From positions 3,376,501 to 3,440,500 of the forward strand of contig NZ_CP146986.1 in the NCBI RefSeq assembly GCF_037126175.1: a stretch of DNA of 64,000 nt, written 5' to 3'. This DNA comes from Pseudomonas sp. RSB 5.4 (GTDB taxonomy: Bacteria; Pseudomonadota; Gammaproteobacteria; Pseudomonadales; Pseudomonadaceae). Below, piece by piece: positions 1 to 9,261 of this stretch; the stretch's first letter is position 1; every line of letters begins with the position of its first letter. Under the pieces are notes generated by a model that did no database searches, was not told where the DNA came from, and was given only the letters and a program-made list of their open reading frames with translations. The translations under genes and the position numbers were made by a program.

Positions 1-727
1 CGTCGTTACGCTCGAACGGGATGTAGATACTGTCGCGGGTGGTGCCGGGTTGGTCGTAGACGATCACCCGGTCTTCACCGAGCATGCGGTTGACCAGGGT
101 CGACTTGCCGACGTTCGGACGGCCGATGATGGCGATCTTGATCCCGTCTTTTTCGCTCGGGCCAGGAATGCGCTTGGCTTCCTCGCCTTCGGCGACGATC
201 TCTTCCTCTTCGCCTTCCTGCGGCTCGTCTTCGTCACGCGGGAAATCGCTCAGTGCCGCTTCCAGCAGTTGAGTGATACCACGGCCGTGAGCACCGGCGA
301 TCGGGATCGCGTGGCCCATGCCCAACGGGGCGAATTCGGCGCGGGCCATTTCCGGGTCGATGTTGTCGACCTTGTTGGCGACCACGTGGGAACGCTTGTT
401 ACGCTTGCGCAAGTGTTCGGCGATCATCTGGTCGGCGGCGGTAAAACCGGCCTTGGCATCTACCAGGAACAGCACAACATCCGCTTCTTCAATGGCCAGC
501 AGCGACTGCTCGGCCATTTTTTCGTCCATACCGTGTTCGTCACCGGAGATACCGCCGGTGTCGATCAGAATGTAGGAACGCCCTTGCCACTTGGCCTCAC
601 CGTACTGGCGATCACGGGTCAGACCGGACAAGTCGCCGACGATGGCGTCACGAGTCCTGGTCAGGCGGTTGAACAAGGTGGATTTGCCGACGTTCGGTCG
701 GCCCACCAGGGCGATTACGGGAACCAT
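1..727 (-). CDS. der: Ribosome biogenesis GTPase Der (EngA), 3' end cut by window edge
   Basis: Der is a double-GTPase that assists assembly of the 50S ribosomal subunit in the cytoplasm. About 242 N-terminal residues of a protein normally near 490 are present; the rest lies outside the window. The first P-loop GRPNVGKS begins at residue 9 and is followed by DTGG of the first G domain. A very acidic linker rich in Glu separates it from a second P-loop, again GRPNVGKS, near residue 210. Two tandem G domains are diagnostic of Der. The ATG at 727 gives the usual start MVPVIALVG. It is the last gene of the minus-strand block, separated from bamB by about 210 bases holding a hairpin and a REP pair. 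Confidence 0.97.
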   Translation of the reverse strand, partial: MVPVIALVGRPNVGKSTLFNRLTRTRDAIVGDLSGLTRDRQYGEAKWQGRSYILIDTGGISGDEHGMDEKMAEQSLLAIEEADVVLFLVDAKAGFTAADQMIAEHLRKRNKRSHVVANKVDNIDPEMARAEFAPLGMGHAIPIAGAHGRGITQLLEAALSDFPRDEDEPQEGEEEEIVAEGEEAKRIPGPSEKDGIKIAIIGRPNVGKSTLVNRMLGEDRVIVYDQPGTTRDSIYIPFERND

Positions 728-756
728 GCGGCTCTCCACTTCGTTATTTCAGAAAA

Positions 757-783
757 TACAAAAGCCGCTGCGAGGCAGCGGCT
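757..783 (-). terminator. Hairpin with T-rich tail between bamB and der
   Basis: On the minus strand the sequence forms a 9-bp stem AGCCGCTGC/GCAGCGGCT with a 3-base loop, followed by TTTTGTATTTT. It lies downstream of bamB and just upstream of der, so it may end or attenuate bamB transcription. Confidence 0.6.
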
Positions 784-800
784 GGTGCTCGGGGCAACAC

Positions 801-901
801 TGTGGGAGCGGGCTTGCTCGCGAAAGACCGTAGCAGCACCGCGTTTAATCAGGCTGTACGCGTCTTCGTTGACGCCCTTCGCGAGCAAGCCCGCTCCCAC
901 A
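801..901. repeat. REP pair (BIME), inverted
   Basis: Two REP units face each other: TGTGGGAGCGGGCTTGCTCG at 801-820 and its reverse complement form at about 878-901, with about 50 bases between. The same core recurs in inverted pairs at several other intergenic sites in the window. Confidence 0.85.
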
Positions 902-939
902 AATGAAGCTGCCTGGGGCGTTAACCCCAAGCATAGTTG

Positions 940-2091
940 TTACTTGATGGTCAGGGCTTCCAGTTTGCCGCTGTTGCCATACACATAGATCGTGTTGCCC
1001 ACCACCAGCGGACGGGCACGCAGGCCGTCACTGTCGATACGCTCACGACCCACAAAACGGCCGTCCACCTGGCTCAACAGGTGCAGGTAACCTTCCAGGT
1101 CACCGACGGCTACGTAGCTGGAGAATACTTCCGGCGCCGACAACTGACGGCGAGCCAGCGAGTCGTTGCTCCACAGTGCAGTGGTCGAACGCTCGTCAAC
1201 GCCTTCAACGGTGCCCGAAGACAGACTCACGTAGACGTTGCCGAAACCTTGAGCGACACCGGCATAGCTCGATGCATCGCGCTGCCAGAGTTGGCGACCG
1301 CTCTGCAGATCAAGTGCTGCCACACGACCCTGGTAGCTGGCGACGTACAGCGTTTCGCCGGACAGCAGCAGGCCGCCGTCGATGTCGACCACGCGCTCCA
1401 GTTCCGAACGACCGGTTGGAATCGCGACCCGTTGTTCCCAGACCGGCACACCGTTGGAAATGTCCAGGGCGACCACTTTACCGGTCGACAGGCCAGCCAC
1501 CGCGAGGCGGTTGGTCACGACCGGTGCGCTGGTGCCGCGCAGGGTCAGTACCGCTGGGGTGCTGTCGTAAATCCAGCGACGGTTGCCGGTGGCGGCATCC
1601 AGGCCGATCAGACGATCGTCCTGAGTCTGTACCACCACGACGTCACCGTTGTTGGCCGGCGGTGCGAGGACTTCGCTGGAAACCCGGGCGCGCCACTTCT
1701 CTTCGCCGTTGATGGCGTCGAGCGCGACGATTTCACCCTTGAGGGTACCGATCGTGACCAGACCGTAACCCACGCCAACGGCGCCGGAAACAGGCAGTTC
1801 AAGCTCTTTTTTCCACTTCACGTCGCCGTTGTTGCGATCCATGGCCATCACGATGCCGTTCACGTCGGCCGCGTAGATGGTGTCACCGTCGATCGCCGGT
1901 ACCAACATGTTGTAGGTTTCGCCCTGACCGTCACCGATCGAACGACTCCACTGCTTCTGCAGAACGACTTCTTCTTTGAAGGAGGTCAGTTCGGCCGGTG
2001 GCAGTTCTTTTTTGCTGTTGCTGCTGCAACCCGCGGCCAGAATGGCCAGAGCCAGCAATGCTGCATGCTTCCAACGGATCACGTCACGCAT
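940..2091 (-). CDS. bamB: Outer membrane protein assembly factor BamB
   Basis: BamB is the beta-propeller lipoprotein of the BAM complex, which inserts beta-barrel proteins into the outer membrane from the periplasmic side. The 383-residue product starts with a lipoprotein signal peptide ending in LAAGC (Cys22 lipidated). The remainder is PQQ-like repeats with blades carrying motifs such as GEIVALDAINGEEKWR and GKVVALDISNG, the usual pattern for an eight-bladed propeller. The ATG at 2091 was chosen because it starts the signal peptide; it overlaps the end of the upstream YfgM-like gene by 8 bases, indicating translational coupling. The frame remains open further upstream but that part overlaps YfgM and is not likely used. 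Confidence 0.97.
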   Translation of the reverse strand: MRDVIRWKHAALLALAILAAGCSSNSKKELPPAELTSFKEEVVLQKQWSRSIGDGQGETYNMLVPAIDGDTIYAADVNGIVMAMDRNNGDVKWKKELELPVSGAVGVGYGLVTIGTLKGEIVALDAINGEEKWRARVSSEVLAPPANNGDVVVVQTQDDRLIGLDAATGNRRWIYDSTPAVLTLRGTSAPVVTNRLAVAGLSTGKVVALDISNGVPVWEQRVAIPTGRSELERVVDIDGGLLLSGETLYVASYQGRVAALDLQSGRQLWQRDASSYAGVAQGFGNVYVSLSSGTVEGVDERSTTALWSNDSLARRQLSAPEVFSSYVAVGDLEGYLHLLSQVDGRFVGRERIDSDGLRARPLVVGNTIYVYGNSGKLEALTIK

Positions 2092-2725
2092 CCCCTTTGG
2101 CCAGGTCGTCGAGCTTGATTTGAAGGCCACCGACTGCCGCTTCATCCGACAGTGCCGCCTTGGCTTTTTGATACGCGGTGTTCGCTTCGTCAGTACGACC
2201 CAGCTGAACCAGCAAGTCGCCCTTGAGTTCTTCGCGAGTGGCCAGGAACGCCTTGTCAGCATCACCGTCGAGCAGCTTAAGGGCTTCATCGGCCTTGTTC
2301 TGCGCACCCAGCACCTGCGCCAGACGCTGACGGGCGATTTCGCCCAGCGCCGGGTTGGCCGGTTTGGCAACGATGGCTTTGAGTTCGGTCGCGGCGTCGT
2401 CCAGCTTGCCGCTGTCGACCGCTACTTTCGCCACGAACAGGCTGCCGTACTGCGCGTACGCGGTGCCGCCGAATTCGCTGTTGAGCTTGCTGGCCAGATC
2501 CGCAACGCGGGCAGCGTCAGGCTTGCCATCCGGGGTCAGCGTGGTTTCCAGCAATTGTTGATAGAGCACCGAGGCGCCTTGCGACTGGTTGCTCTGATAC
2601 TTGTGATAAGCCTGCCAGCCGAACACGATGACCAGCGCCAACAGGCCACCGGTGACCAGAGGTTTGCCGTTGCGTGTCCACCAGTCCTTCAAATCCGCCA
2701 ACTGTTCGTCTTCGGTACTCGACAC
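2084..2725 (-). CDS. YfgM-like ancillary SecYEG translocon subunit (tetratricopeptide protein)
   Basis: This 213-residue protein has a short cytoplasmic N-terminus (MSSTEDEQLADLKDWW), one transmembrane segment at about residues 24-42, and a periplasmic part made of helical TPR-like repeats rich in Ala, Lys and Leu. That layout matches YfgM, which binds PpiD at the SecYEG translocon and helps hand over periplasmic proteins. Its position between hisS and bamB is the conserved location of yfgM in gammaproteobacteria. It overlaps bamB by 8 bases. Length is close to the family norm of about 206. Confidence 0.9.
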   Translation of the reverse strand: MSSTEDEQLADLKDWWTRNGKPLVTGGLLALVIVFGWQAYHKYQSNQSQGASVLYQQLLETTLTPDGKPDAARVADLASKLNSEFGGTAYAQYGSLFVAKVAVDSGKLDDAATELKAIVAKPANPALGEIARQRLAQVLGAQNKADEALKLLDGDADKAFLATREELKGDLLVQLGRTDEANTAYQKAKAALSDEAAVGGLQIKLDDLAKGDA

Positions 2726-2766
2726 CCCAATACTCCTTAATCGCTAAATCGGCTGTTTAGACAGCT

Positions 2767-4056
2767 TCAACCCTGCACGACGCAGGTGGCCAGGTGAGCG
2801 GCGAGCGCATCCCAGGCAATGCTTTGTTGTTCGCCCTGGCCACGCAGGGGTTTGAAACCTACCACTTGCTGGGCCATTTCGTCGTCACCGAGGATCAGTG
2901 CATACAGTGCACCGCTCTTGTCGGCTTTCTTGAACTGGCTTTTGAAGCTGCCGGCGCCGGCATTGACTTGCAGACGCAGGTTTGGAAGCTGGTCACGTAC
3001 ACGCTCGGCCAGGGCCAGACCGGCCAGTTCGGCCTGCTCACCAAAGGCGCAGAGGTAGACGTCGACCTGACGGGAGATTTCTTCCGGGATCTGCTCCAGG
3101 GTTTCGAGCATCAACACCAGACGCTCGATGCCCATGGCGAAACCGACACCTGCGGTCGGTTTGCCGCCCATCTGCTCGACCAGACCGTCGTAACGACCGC
3201 CCGCGCAGACAGTGCCCTGGGCGCCGAGCTTGTCGGTGACCCATTCGAATACGGTTTTGCTGTAGTAATCGAGGCCGCGCACCAGTTTCGGGTTGAGCAC
3301 GTACGGGATGCCAACCGCGTCCAGACGCGCCTTCAGACCTTCGAAGTGCGCACGGGATTCGTCGTCCAGGTAGTCGGCCATCTTCGGCGCATCGACCAGT
3401 ACGGCTTGAGTGTCGGCATTTTTGGTGTCGAGCACGCGCAGCGGGTTGGTTTTCAGGCGACGCTGGCTGTCTTCGTCGAGCTTGTCGTGGTGCGCCGAGA
3501 GGTACTCGACCAGCGCTTCACGATAGCGACCACGGGACTCGCTGGTGCCCAGGCTGTTGAGTTCGAGCTTGACCGCATCACGGATACCCAGCTCGCCCCA
3601 CAGGCGCCAGGTCATGATGATCAGTTCGGCGTCGATGTCCGGACCGTCGAGGTTGAACACCTCCAGACCGATCTGGTGGAACTGGCGATAACGGCCTTTC
3701 TGCGGACGCTCGTGACGGAACATCGGGCCGATGTACCAGAGTTTCTGCACCTGGCCACCGCCGGTGATGCCGTGTTCGAGCACTGCACGCACGCACGCCG
3801 CGGTGCCTTCTGGACGCAGGGTCAGGGAGTCGCCGTTGCGGTCTTCGAAGGTGTACATCTCTTTTTCGACGATGTCGGTCACTTCACCGATCGAGCGCTT
3901 GAACAGCTCGGTGAATTCGACGATCGGCATGCGGATCTGCTTGTAACCGTAGTTATCCAGCAGACGTGCGACAGTGCCCTCGAAATAACGCCACAGCGGG
4001 GTCTGTTCGGGCAGGATGTCGTTCATGCCACGAATGGCTTGCAGAGACTTGCTCAC
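2767..4056 (-). CDS. hisS: Histidine--tRNA ligase
   Basis: HisRS charges tRNA-His with histidine at the expense of ATP. The 429-residue product is full length. It begins with the class II signature [15 protein letters not shown], has the motif 2 region with [16 protein letters not shown] near residue 113, the histidine-specific motif [15 protein letters not shown] near residue 258, and motif 3 [11 protein letters not shown] near residue 303. The C-terminal anticodon-binding domain follows. The gene sits 36 bases downstream of ispG and 41 bases upstream of the YfgM-like gene, consistent with one operon. Confidence 0.98.
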   Translation of the reverse strand: MSKSLQAIRGMNDILPEQTPLWRYFEGTVARLLDNYGYKQIRMPIVEFTELFKRSIGEVTDIVEKEMYTFEDRNGDSLTLRPEGTAACVRAVLEHGITGGGQVQKLWYIGPMFRHERPQKGRYRQFHQIGLEVFNLDGPDIDAELIIMTWRLWGELGIRDAVKLELNSLGTSESRGRYREALVEYLSAHHDKLDEDSQRRLKTNPLRVLDTKNADTQAVLVDAPKMADYLDDESRAHFEGLKARLDAVGIPYVLNPKLVRGLDYYSKTVFEWVTDKLGAQGTVCAGGRYDGLVEQMGGKPTAGVGFAMGIERLVLMLETLEQIPEEISRQVDVYLCAFGEQAELAGLALAERVRDQLPNLRLQVNAGAGSFKSQFKKADKSGALYALILGDDEMAQQVVGFKPLRGQGEQQSIAWDALAAHLATCVVQG

Positions 4057-4092
4057 TATAAATCCTTAAATTCGTTCGGCTTTCAGTCAGGC

Positions 4093-5202
4093 TCAGCCGC
4101 GCGCGATGACCGCTGCGTCAGCTTCGACCTTTTCGGCCGCTTTCTGGCGGATCAGCTTTTCCAGCTCGTCCACCAGATTGTCATTCGTCAGTTTCTGCGA
4201 CGGCTTGCCGTCGATGTAAATCAGGTTTGGCGTGCCGCCGGTCAAGCCGATATGGGCTTCCTTGGCTTCGCCGGGGCCGTTGACCACGCAACCGATCACC
4301 GCGACATCCAGCGGCACCAGCAGGTCTTCAAGGCGCCCTTCCAGCTCGTTCATGGTCTTGACCACATCGAAGTTCTGCCGCGAGCAGCTCGGGCAGGCGA
4401 TGAAGTTGATGCCACGGGAACGCAGATGCAAAGACTTGAGAATGTCGTACCCGACCTTCACTTCCTCGACCGGATCGGCCGCCAGCGAGATGCGGATAGT
4501 ATCGCCAATCCCCTCGGCGAGCAGCATACCTAGGCCCACGGCGGATTTCACTGTGCCCGAACGCAAACCACCGGCTTCGGTGATACCCAGGTGCAGCGGC
4601 TGGACGATTTCTTTCGCCAGCAGACGGTAGGCTTCAACGGCCATGAACACGTCAGAGGCTTTCACGCTGACCTTGAAGTCCTGGAAATTCAGGCGTTCAA
4701 GGTGCTCTACGTGCCGCAGCGCGGACTCGACCAGCGCAGCCGGGGTCGGCTCGCCGTATTTCTTCTGCAGGTCTTTTTCCAGGGAACCGGCGTTGACGCC
4801 GATACGGATCGGAATCCCGCGGTCACGGGCGGCATCGACCACGGCGCGCACCCGGTCTTCACGACCGATGTTGCCCGGGTTGATGCGCAGGCAGTCCACA
4901 CCCAGTTCGGCGACGCGCAGAGCGATCTTGTAGTCGAAGTGGATGTCGGCAACCAGCGGCACCTTGACCAGTTGTTTGATCTTGCCGAACGCCTCGGCGG
5001 CGTCCATGTCCGGTACCGAAACGCGGACGATGTCGACGCCGGCCGCTTCCAGACGATTGATCTGCGCGACGGTGGCAGCCACATCATTGGTGTCGCTGTT
5101 GGTCATGCTCTGCACAGCGATAGGCGCATCGCCGCCAACAGGCACGTTACCGACCCAGATCTTGCGCGAAACGCGACGTTTGATTGGAGATTCGCCGTGC
5201 AT
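4093..5202 (-). CDS. ispG: 4-hydroxy-3-methylbut-2-enyl diphosphate synthase (flavodoxin)
   Basis: IspG (GcpE) carries out the penultimate step of the MEP isoprenoid pathway, converting MEcPP to HMBPP with a 4Fe-4S cluster. The 369-residue protein has the N-terminal TIM barrel, including the [13 protein letters not shown] and [12 protein letters not shown] stretches, and the C-terminal cluster domain with [11 protein letters not shown] near residue 270 and [16 protein letters not shown] near residue 305, which supply the three cluster cysteines. The ATG at 5202 lies 3 bases after the rodZ stop codon. The rodZ-ispG-hisS order is conserved in Pseudomonas. Confidence 0.98.
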   Translation of the reverse strand: MHGESPIKRRVSRKIWVGNVPVGGDAPIAVQSMTNSDTNDVAATVAQINRLEAAGVDIVRVSVPDMDAAEAFGKIKQLVKVPLVADIHFDYKIALRVAELGVDCLRINPGNIGREDRVRAVVDAARDRGIPIRIGVNAGSLEKDLQKKYGEPTPAALVESALRHVEHLERLNFQDFKVSVKASDVFMAVEAYRLLAKEIVQPLHLGITEAGGLRSGTVKSAVGLGMLLAEGIGDTIRISLAADPVEEVKVGYDILKSLHLRSRGINFIACPSCSRQNFDVVKTMNELEGRLEDLLVPLDVAVIGCVVNGPGEAKEAHIGLTGGTPNLIYIDGKPSQKLTNDNLVDELEKLIRQKAAEKVEADAAVIARG

Positions 5203-5205
5203 GAC

Positions 5206-6246
5206 TTATTGACCCAACTTCAGGCGAGCAGTCTCGCCACTGGTGAACGGAGCGATATCGACCGGTTGGCCGTTGTAGCTGACCTGTGCGGCGCGAGCCA
5301 CACCCAGACGCACCGCCAGTGGCGGCTTGCCGGAAACCGAAACGCTGTCGCCTTTATGTTTCAGACCGCTGAACAGCACTTTGCCGCGACCGTCGGTGAC
5401 CTGTGCCCAGCAATCGGCGGTGAACTGCAGTTGCACCTGGCCGTCGCCGGCAGCTGGGGCAGCCGCTTCTACGGTTGGCGCAGCTGTGGCCGCGGTCACT
5501 GGAGCGGTGACGGTCGGCGCTGGTGTGGCCGGAACGTTAGGTGCTGGAGTCGCAGGGGTGGCCACCACCGGAGCCGGTGTATGAACCGGTGCGGCTGGCG
5601 TGGTCGCAGCCGGGGCGGCTGGAGCAGTCGCCGGAGCGGCAGGCTCGGCACCCGTCGCTTCAGCGGTGGTTTCCGATTGCGGCAGTGCGAGAGCGGTTGC
5701 GCCCTCGGCCTGACCTTCGGCAACGGCCTGGTCTTCCGGCTCATCGATCGGGTGAATCTGCGTGGTGCCGTCGGCGCCTTCGACTTCGACGTGCTCCGGA
5801 ACCAGGCTGGTCAAATCTTTGGTGCGCAGCGAGGTCTGATCCTGCCACCAGACGAAACCGCCGCCGATGACCGCGATCAGCAGCAACAGGCTGACGATAC
5901 GCAAAATAGTGTGGGAAACCCGCACCGGCTCTTCGATACGACCCAGCGCATGCACATTGCTGCCCTGGGAATCGGTACCGGTGGACTGGTCGAATTGCTG
6001 GACCAGAACGGTCTGATCCATGCCGAGCAACTTGGCGTAAGCGCGAATGTAACCGCGAGCGAAGGTATGCCCCGGCAGCTTGTCGAAAGCGCCAGCTTCA
6101 AGATTGCTCAGGGAAGTCACGGTGAGGTTGAGCTTGAGGGCCACTTCGGCCAGCGACCAGCCATTGCTTTCGCGGGCCTGGCGCAAAGTCTCACCGGGAT
6201 TAACGCGAGTCGCTGCTACAACTTCGGGATGCGCCGCTTTCATCAT
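5206..6246 (-). CDS. rodZ: RodZ-like cytoskeletal/cell-shape protein (HTH plus DUF4115)
   Basis: RodZ links MreB to the elongation machinery. The 346-residue product shows the expected layout: an N-terminal Xre-type helix-turn-helix (about residues 17-82, with LRQARESNGWSLAEVALKLN), one transmembrane helix at about 113-134 (ILRIVSLLLLIAVIGGGFVWW), a long periplasmic linker, and a C-terminal DUF4115 beta domain (about 268-344, with CWAQVTDGRGKVLFSG). The linker at about residues 185-262 is almost entirely Ala, Pro, Thr and Val in PA/TP repeats. The first ATG overlaps the pilF stop as ATGA. The same gene has been called a DUF4115 or HTH protein in Pseudomonas annotations. Confidence 0.92.
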   Translation of the reverse strand: MMKAAHPEVVAATRVNPGETLRQARESNGWSLAEVALKLNLTVTSLSNLEAGAFDKLPGHTFARGYIRAYAKLLGMDQTVLVQQFDQSTGTDSQGSNVHALGRIEEPVRVSHTILRIVSLLLLIAVIGGGFVWWQDQTSLRTKDLTSLVPEHVEVEGADGTTQIHPIDEPEDQAVAEGQAEGATALALPQSETTAEATGAEPAAPATAPAAPAATTPAAPVHTPAPVVATPATPAPNVPATPAPTVTAPVTAATAAPTVEAAAPAAGDGQVQLQFTADCWAQVTDGRGKVLFSGLKHKGDSVSVSGKPPLAVRLGVARAAQVSYNGQPVDIAPFTSGETARLKLGQ

Positions 6247-7001
6247 TGCTCCGACAGGTATTGCTGATATTCCGGCGTACCGGGATAGAGTCGTTTTAAT
6301 TGCAGGCCATAACTGGCGGCCTTGTCGCGATCTTCAAACACTTTTGCCAGCCGAACGCCGAGCAATAGACTACGTGCATTTTGCTCGGTTAGCAGGCTGA
6401 AACGGTCGTAATAGTCACGCGCGGGCACATAATGCCTGTCTTCGAAGGACAACTCAGCCATTTCCAGCAAAGCACGCGGTTGTTGACGGTTCAGCCGCAG
6501 GGCTTTTTCCAGTTGCTGCTGCGCCAGATCCCGCTGCCCGAGCTTCGAAGCGGTCATGCCGAGGTTCTCGAAGACCCGCGAACGCTCAGGATACAGGGTA
6601 TCGGCGGCTGCCTGCTCAAAACGCTCGTAGGCTTCCTTGTAACGCTGTTCTTCGTAGAGAAAACTGCCGTAGTTATTGAGGATTCGTGCATCGGTGGGAC
6701 GCGAGGACAGGGCTTTGCGGAAATGTTCGTCGGCCAGTTTCGGCTCCATTTCGGCCTGGAACACCAGCCCGAGGGCGGCGTTGGCATCAGGATCGGAATC
6801 GTCCAGTTCCAGCGCCTTCTTCAGCGGCACCTTGGCCCGTTCGGTCATCCCTTGCTGCAAGTATCCCAATCCCAGCTGCACGTAGGCGGCACGCGCTTCG
6901 TCGCGGCCCTTGCTGGTCTTCATCGGGTTGTAGTCACCCGACAGGACACAACCAGCACACAGGCTGGCCATCAGCAACAGCAGCGCAAAGCGCAGGGACA
7001 T
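6243..7001 (-). CDS. pilF: Type IV pilus biogenesis/stability lipoprotein PilF (PilW)
   Basis: PilF is the outer-membrane pilotin that delivers the PilQ secretin for type IV pili. The 252-residue protein has a lipoprotein signal ending LCAGC (Cys18), then about six TPR units, for example YVQLGLGYLQQGMTERAKVP and NNYGSFLYEEQRYKEAYERF. Length matches P. aeruginosa PilF. The gene lies 12 bases after rlmN and overlaps rodZ by 4 bases, so rlmN-pilF-rodZ-ispG look co-transcribed. Confidence 0.94.
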   Translation of the reverse strand: MSLRFALLLLMASLCAGCVLSGDYNPMKTSKGRDEARAAYVQLGLGYLQQGMTERAKVPLKKALELDDSDPDANAALGLVFQAEMEPKLADEHFRKALSSRPTDARILNNYGSFLYEEQRYKEAYERFEQAAADTLYPERSRVFENLGMTASKLGQRDLAQQQLEKALRLNRQQPRALLEMAELSFEDRHYVPARDYYDRFSLLTEQNARSLLLGVRLAKVFEDRDKAASYGLQLKRLYPGTPEYQQYLSEQ

Positions 7002-7013
7002 AGAGATCCTCTC

Positions 7014-8162
7014 TTAGTTAGTGTTCGCGGCGTTCTGTGCCAGATCGCTGTCGGCGCTCAACTCGCGCACGGCGATGTAACGTTCGCTGCGACGGGTGCG
7101 ATCCAGCACCTGCCCTACCAATTGACCACATGCGGCGTCGATGTCTTCACCACGGGTGGTGCGGACAGTGACGTTAAAGCCGGCCTGATGCAACTGATCC
7201 TGGAACCGACGAATGGCGTTGTTGCTCGGCCGCTCGTAACCGGAATGCGGGAACGGGTTGAACGGAATCAGGTTGATCTTGCACGGAATGTCTTTCAGCA
7301 GCTCGATCATTTCCACGGCGTGCTCAAGCTTGTCGTTGACGTCCTTGAGCAAGGTGTACTCGATGGTCAGCACACGCTTCTCGCCAAGGGCGGACATGTA
7401 GCGCTGGCACGACTCGAGCAGCATCTTAAGCGGATATTTCTTGTTGATCGGCACCAATTGGTTACGCAATGCGTCATTCGGTGCGTGCAGGGACAACGCC
7501 AGGGAGACGTCGATGTGCTTGGCCAGCTCATCGATCATCGGCACCACGCCCGAAGTGGACAGGGTCACGCGGCGCTTGGAGATCCCGTAGCCCAGGTCAT
7601 CCATCATCAGATGCATGGCGGCCACGACGTTGTCGAAGTTCAGCAGCGGTTCACCCATGCCCATCATCACCACGTTGGTGATGGCGCGGTCGATGGTGGC
7701 GGGAACACTGCCGAAGGATTTGTTGGCAATCCACACCTGACCGATGACTTCGGCGGCGGTGAGGTTGCTGTTGAAGCCTTGCTTGCCGGTGGAGCAGAAA
7801 CTGCAGTCCAGGGCACAGCCTGCCTGGGACGAAACGCACAGAGTGCCGCGTTTGCCCTGGGGAATGTAGACGGTCTCGACACAGCTGCCGGACGCCACGC
7901 GCACCACCCACTTGCGGGTGCCGTCGCTGGAAATGTCCTCGCTGACCACTTCGGGACCACGGACTTCAGCAATAGCCTTGAGCTTGTCGCGCAAGGCCTT
8001 GCTGACGTTCGTCATGGCGTCGAAATCATCGACGCCAAAGTGGTGAATCCATTTCATTACCTGACCGGCACGGAAACGCTTCTCCCCGATTGAGTCGAAG
8101 AATTTTTCCATTTCCGGCTGGGTCAGACCCAGCAGGTTTGTTTTAACAGTCGATGTAGTCAT
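7014..8162 (-). CDS. rlmN: Dual-specificity 23S rRNA / tRNA adenine-C2 methyltransferase RlmN
   Basis: RlmN methylates C2 of A2503 in 23S rRNA and A37 in some tRNAs, using radical SAM chemistry. The 382-residue protein carries the cluster motif CALDCSFC with Cys116, Cys120 and Cys123. The partner catalytic cysteines are expected at Cys109-114 and in the C-terminal [14 protein letters not shown] stretch near residue 350, where a cysteine is present. [12 protein letters not shown] is the SAM-binding GGE-like motif. It follows ndk by 28 bases. As an Fe-S enzyme it is a plausible client of the isc cluster just upstream. Confidence 0.98.
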   Translation of the reverse strand: MTTSTVKTNLLGLTQPEMEKFFDSIGEKRFRAGQVMKWIHHFGVDDFDAMTNVSKALRDKLKAIAEVRGPEVVSEDISSDGTRKWVVRVASGSCVETVYIPQGKRGTLCVSSQAGCALDCSFCSTGKQGFNSNLTAAEVIGQVWIANKSFGSVPATIDRAITNVVMMGMGEPLLNFDNVVAAMHLMMDDLGYGISKRRVTLSTSGVVPMIDELAKHIDVSLALSLHAPNDALRNQLVPINKKYPLKMLLESCQRYMSALGEKRVLTIEYTLLKDVNDKLEHAVEMIELLKDIPCKINLIPFNPFPHSGYERPSNNAIRRFQDQLHQAGFNVTVRTTRGEDIDAACGQLVGQVLDRTRRSERYIAVRELSADSDLAQNAANTN

Positions 8163-8190
8163 GGATTCACCTTCACTCTTTAAGCAATGC

Positions 8191-8616
8191 TTAGCGAGTG
8201 GTTACTTCAGTAGCTGCGAAGAAGTACGAGATTTCACGAGCAGCAGCGGCTTCGGAGTCCGAACCGTGAACGGCGTTGGCGTCGATCGACTCAGCGAAGT
8301 CAGCACGGATGGTGCCAGCAGCAGCTTCTTTAGGGTTGGTAGCGCCCATCAGCTCACGGTTGCGAGCGATAGCGTTTTCGCCTTCCAGAACCTGAACAAC
8401 CACTGGACCGGAGATCATGAAAGCAACCAGGTCACCGAAGAAACCGCGCTCTTTGTGCTCAGCGTAGAAGCCTTCAGCTTCGGCTTTGGACAGCTGCTTC
8501 ATTTTCGAAGCAACCACTTTCAGACCAGCCTTTTCGAAACGGGTAACGATTTCGCCGGCAGCGCCTTTTGCAACAGCGTCAGGCTTGATGATGGAGAAAG
8601 TACGTTGAACAGCCAT
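8191..8616 (-). CDS. ndk: Nucleoside diphosphate kinase
   Basis: Ndk balances nucleoside triphosphate pools by transferring phosphate through a histidine intermediate. The 141-residue protein matches the family length. The phospho-accepting His117 lies in the signature NAVHGSDS, and the N-terminal [16 protein letters not shown] motif reads [12 protein letters not shown] here. The gene has its own likely promoter in the 88 bases before it and is followed by rlmN. Confidence 0.99.
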   Translation of the reverse strand: MAVQRTFSIIKPDAVAKGAAGEIVTRFEKAGLKVVASKMKQLSKAEAEGFYAEHKERGFFGDLVAFMISGPVVVQVLEGENAIARNRELMGATNPKEAAAGTIRADFAESIDANAVHGSDSEAAAAREISYFFAATEVTTR

Positions 8617-8650
8617 GGTGTAACTCCAGAAACAGTAATTTGCGAAAAAT

Positions 8651-8690
8651 TAAACCCGCGAATTATACGCGGGTTCTTGGGTATTGCCTA
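8651..8690 (-). promoter_or_regulatory. Overlapping iscX terminator hairpin and likely ndk promoter
   Basis: On the minus strand, an 8-bp stem AACCCGCG/CGCGGGTT encloses a 7-base loop TATAATT and is followed by TAATTTTT, a plausible terminator for the isc operon. The loop itself reads TATAAT (8667 down to 8662), a perfect -10 box about 46 bases before the ndk start. A weak -35 (TAGGCA or TTAGGC) lies 17-18 bases upstream. So one short sequence may both end isc and start ndk. Confidence 0.55.
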
Positions 8691-8704
8691 ACCTGCGAGG
8701 ACGA

Positions 8705-8905
8705 TCAGTCGACTTCATCGATCCAGAGTGCCTGAACCGCTTCCAACACCTTCTCGCCGACACGGCCAGAGGTGTTGTCGAAGTCGGGCAATTCCATGAT
8801 CCATCGCTGCAGGTCGACGAAATTGACAGAAAGCGGATCTACATCCGGCTTGGCTTCGGCCAATTCTTCTGCAATGCGTTGAACATCATTCCAACCGTAG
8901 CTCAT
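8705..8905 (-). CDS. iscX: Fe-S cluster assembly protein IscX
   Basis: IscX is a small acidic protein that binds IscS and modulates cluster assembly. The 66-residue product has the standard length and the family's helical, acidic sequence with VDPLSVNFVDLQRWI and a C-terminus ending in WIDEVD. It is the last gene of the isc operon, 14 bases after fdx. Confidence 0.96.
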   Translation of the reverse strand: MSYGWNDVQRIAEELAEAKPDVDPLSVNFVDLQRWIMELPDFDNTSGRVGEKVLEAVQALWIDEVD

Positions 8906-8919
8906 GACAGTCTTACCAG

Positions 8920-9261
8920 TCAGTGCGGCGCTTCGGCCGCATGGTTAAGCGAATATTTCGGAATCTCGACGGTGATGTCTTCTTCGCCGACGATAGCCTG
9001 ACAGGCCAGGCGCGATTGCGCTTCCAGGCCCCAGGCGCGATCGAGGAAGTCTTCTTCCAGCTCGTCCGCCTCTTCCAGCGAGTCGAAACCCTCGCGGATG
9101 ATGCAGTGACAAGTGGTGCAGGCGCAGACGCCGCCACAGGCGCTTTCCATCTCGATATGGTGTTCGTGAGCCAGATCGAGAATCGAAGTGCCGGGTTCGG
9201 CCTCGACCACCATGCCTTCAGGGCAGAACTTCTCGTGGGGCAGAAAAATGACCTGCGGCAT
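8920..9261 (-). CDS. fdx: ISC-system 2Fe-2S ferredoxin
   Basis: This ferredoxin supplies electrons for Fe-S cluster assembly on IscU. The 113-residue protein has the 2Fe-2S ligands in SACGGVCACTTCHC near residues 41-54 and the fourth cysteine in RLACQAIV near residue 88. The ATG shares its A with the hscA stop (TGATG), so the two are translationally coupled. Confidence 0.98.
   Translation of the reverse strand: MPQVIFLPHEKFCPEGMVVEAEPGTSILDLAHEHHIEMESACGGVCACTTCHCIIREGFDSLEEADELEEDFLDRAWGLEAQSRLACQAIVGEEDITVEIPKYSLNHAAEAPH

Noticed and set aside
2794..4533. A 579-codon open frame antisense to hisS and ispG
   Set aside because: It spans two real, conserved genes on the other strand and encodes no recognisable domain.
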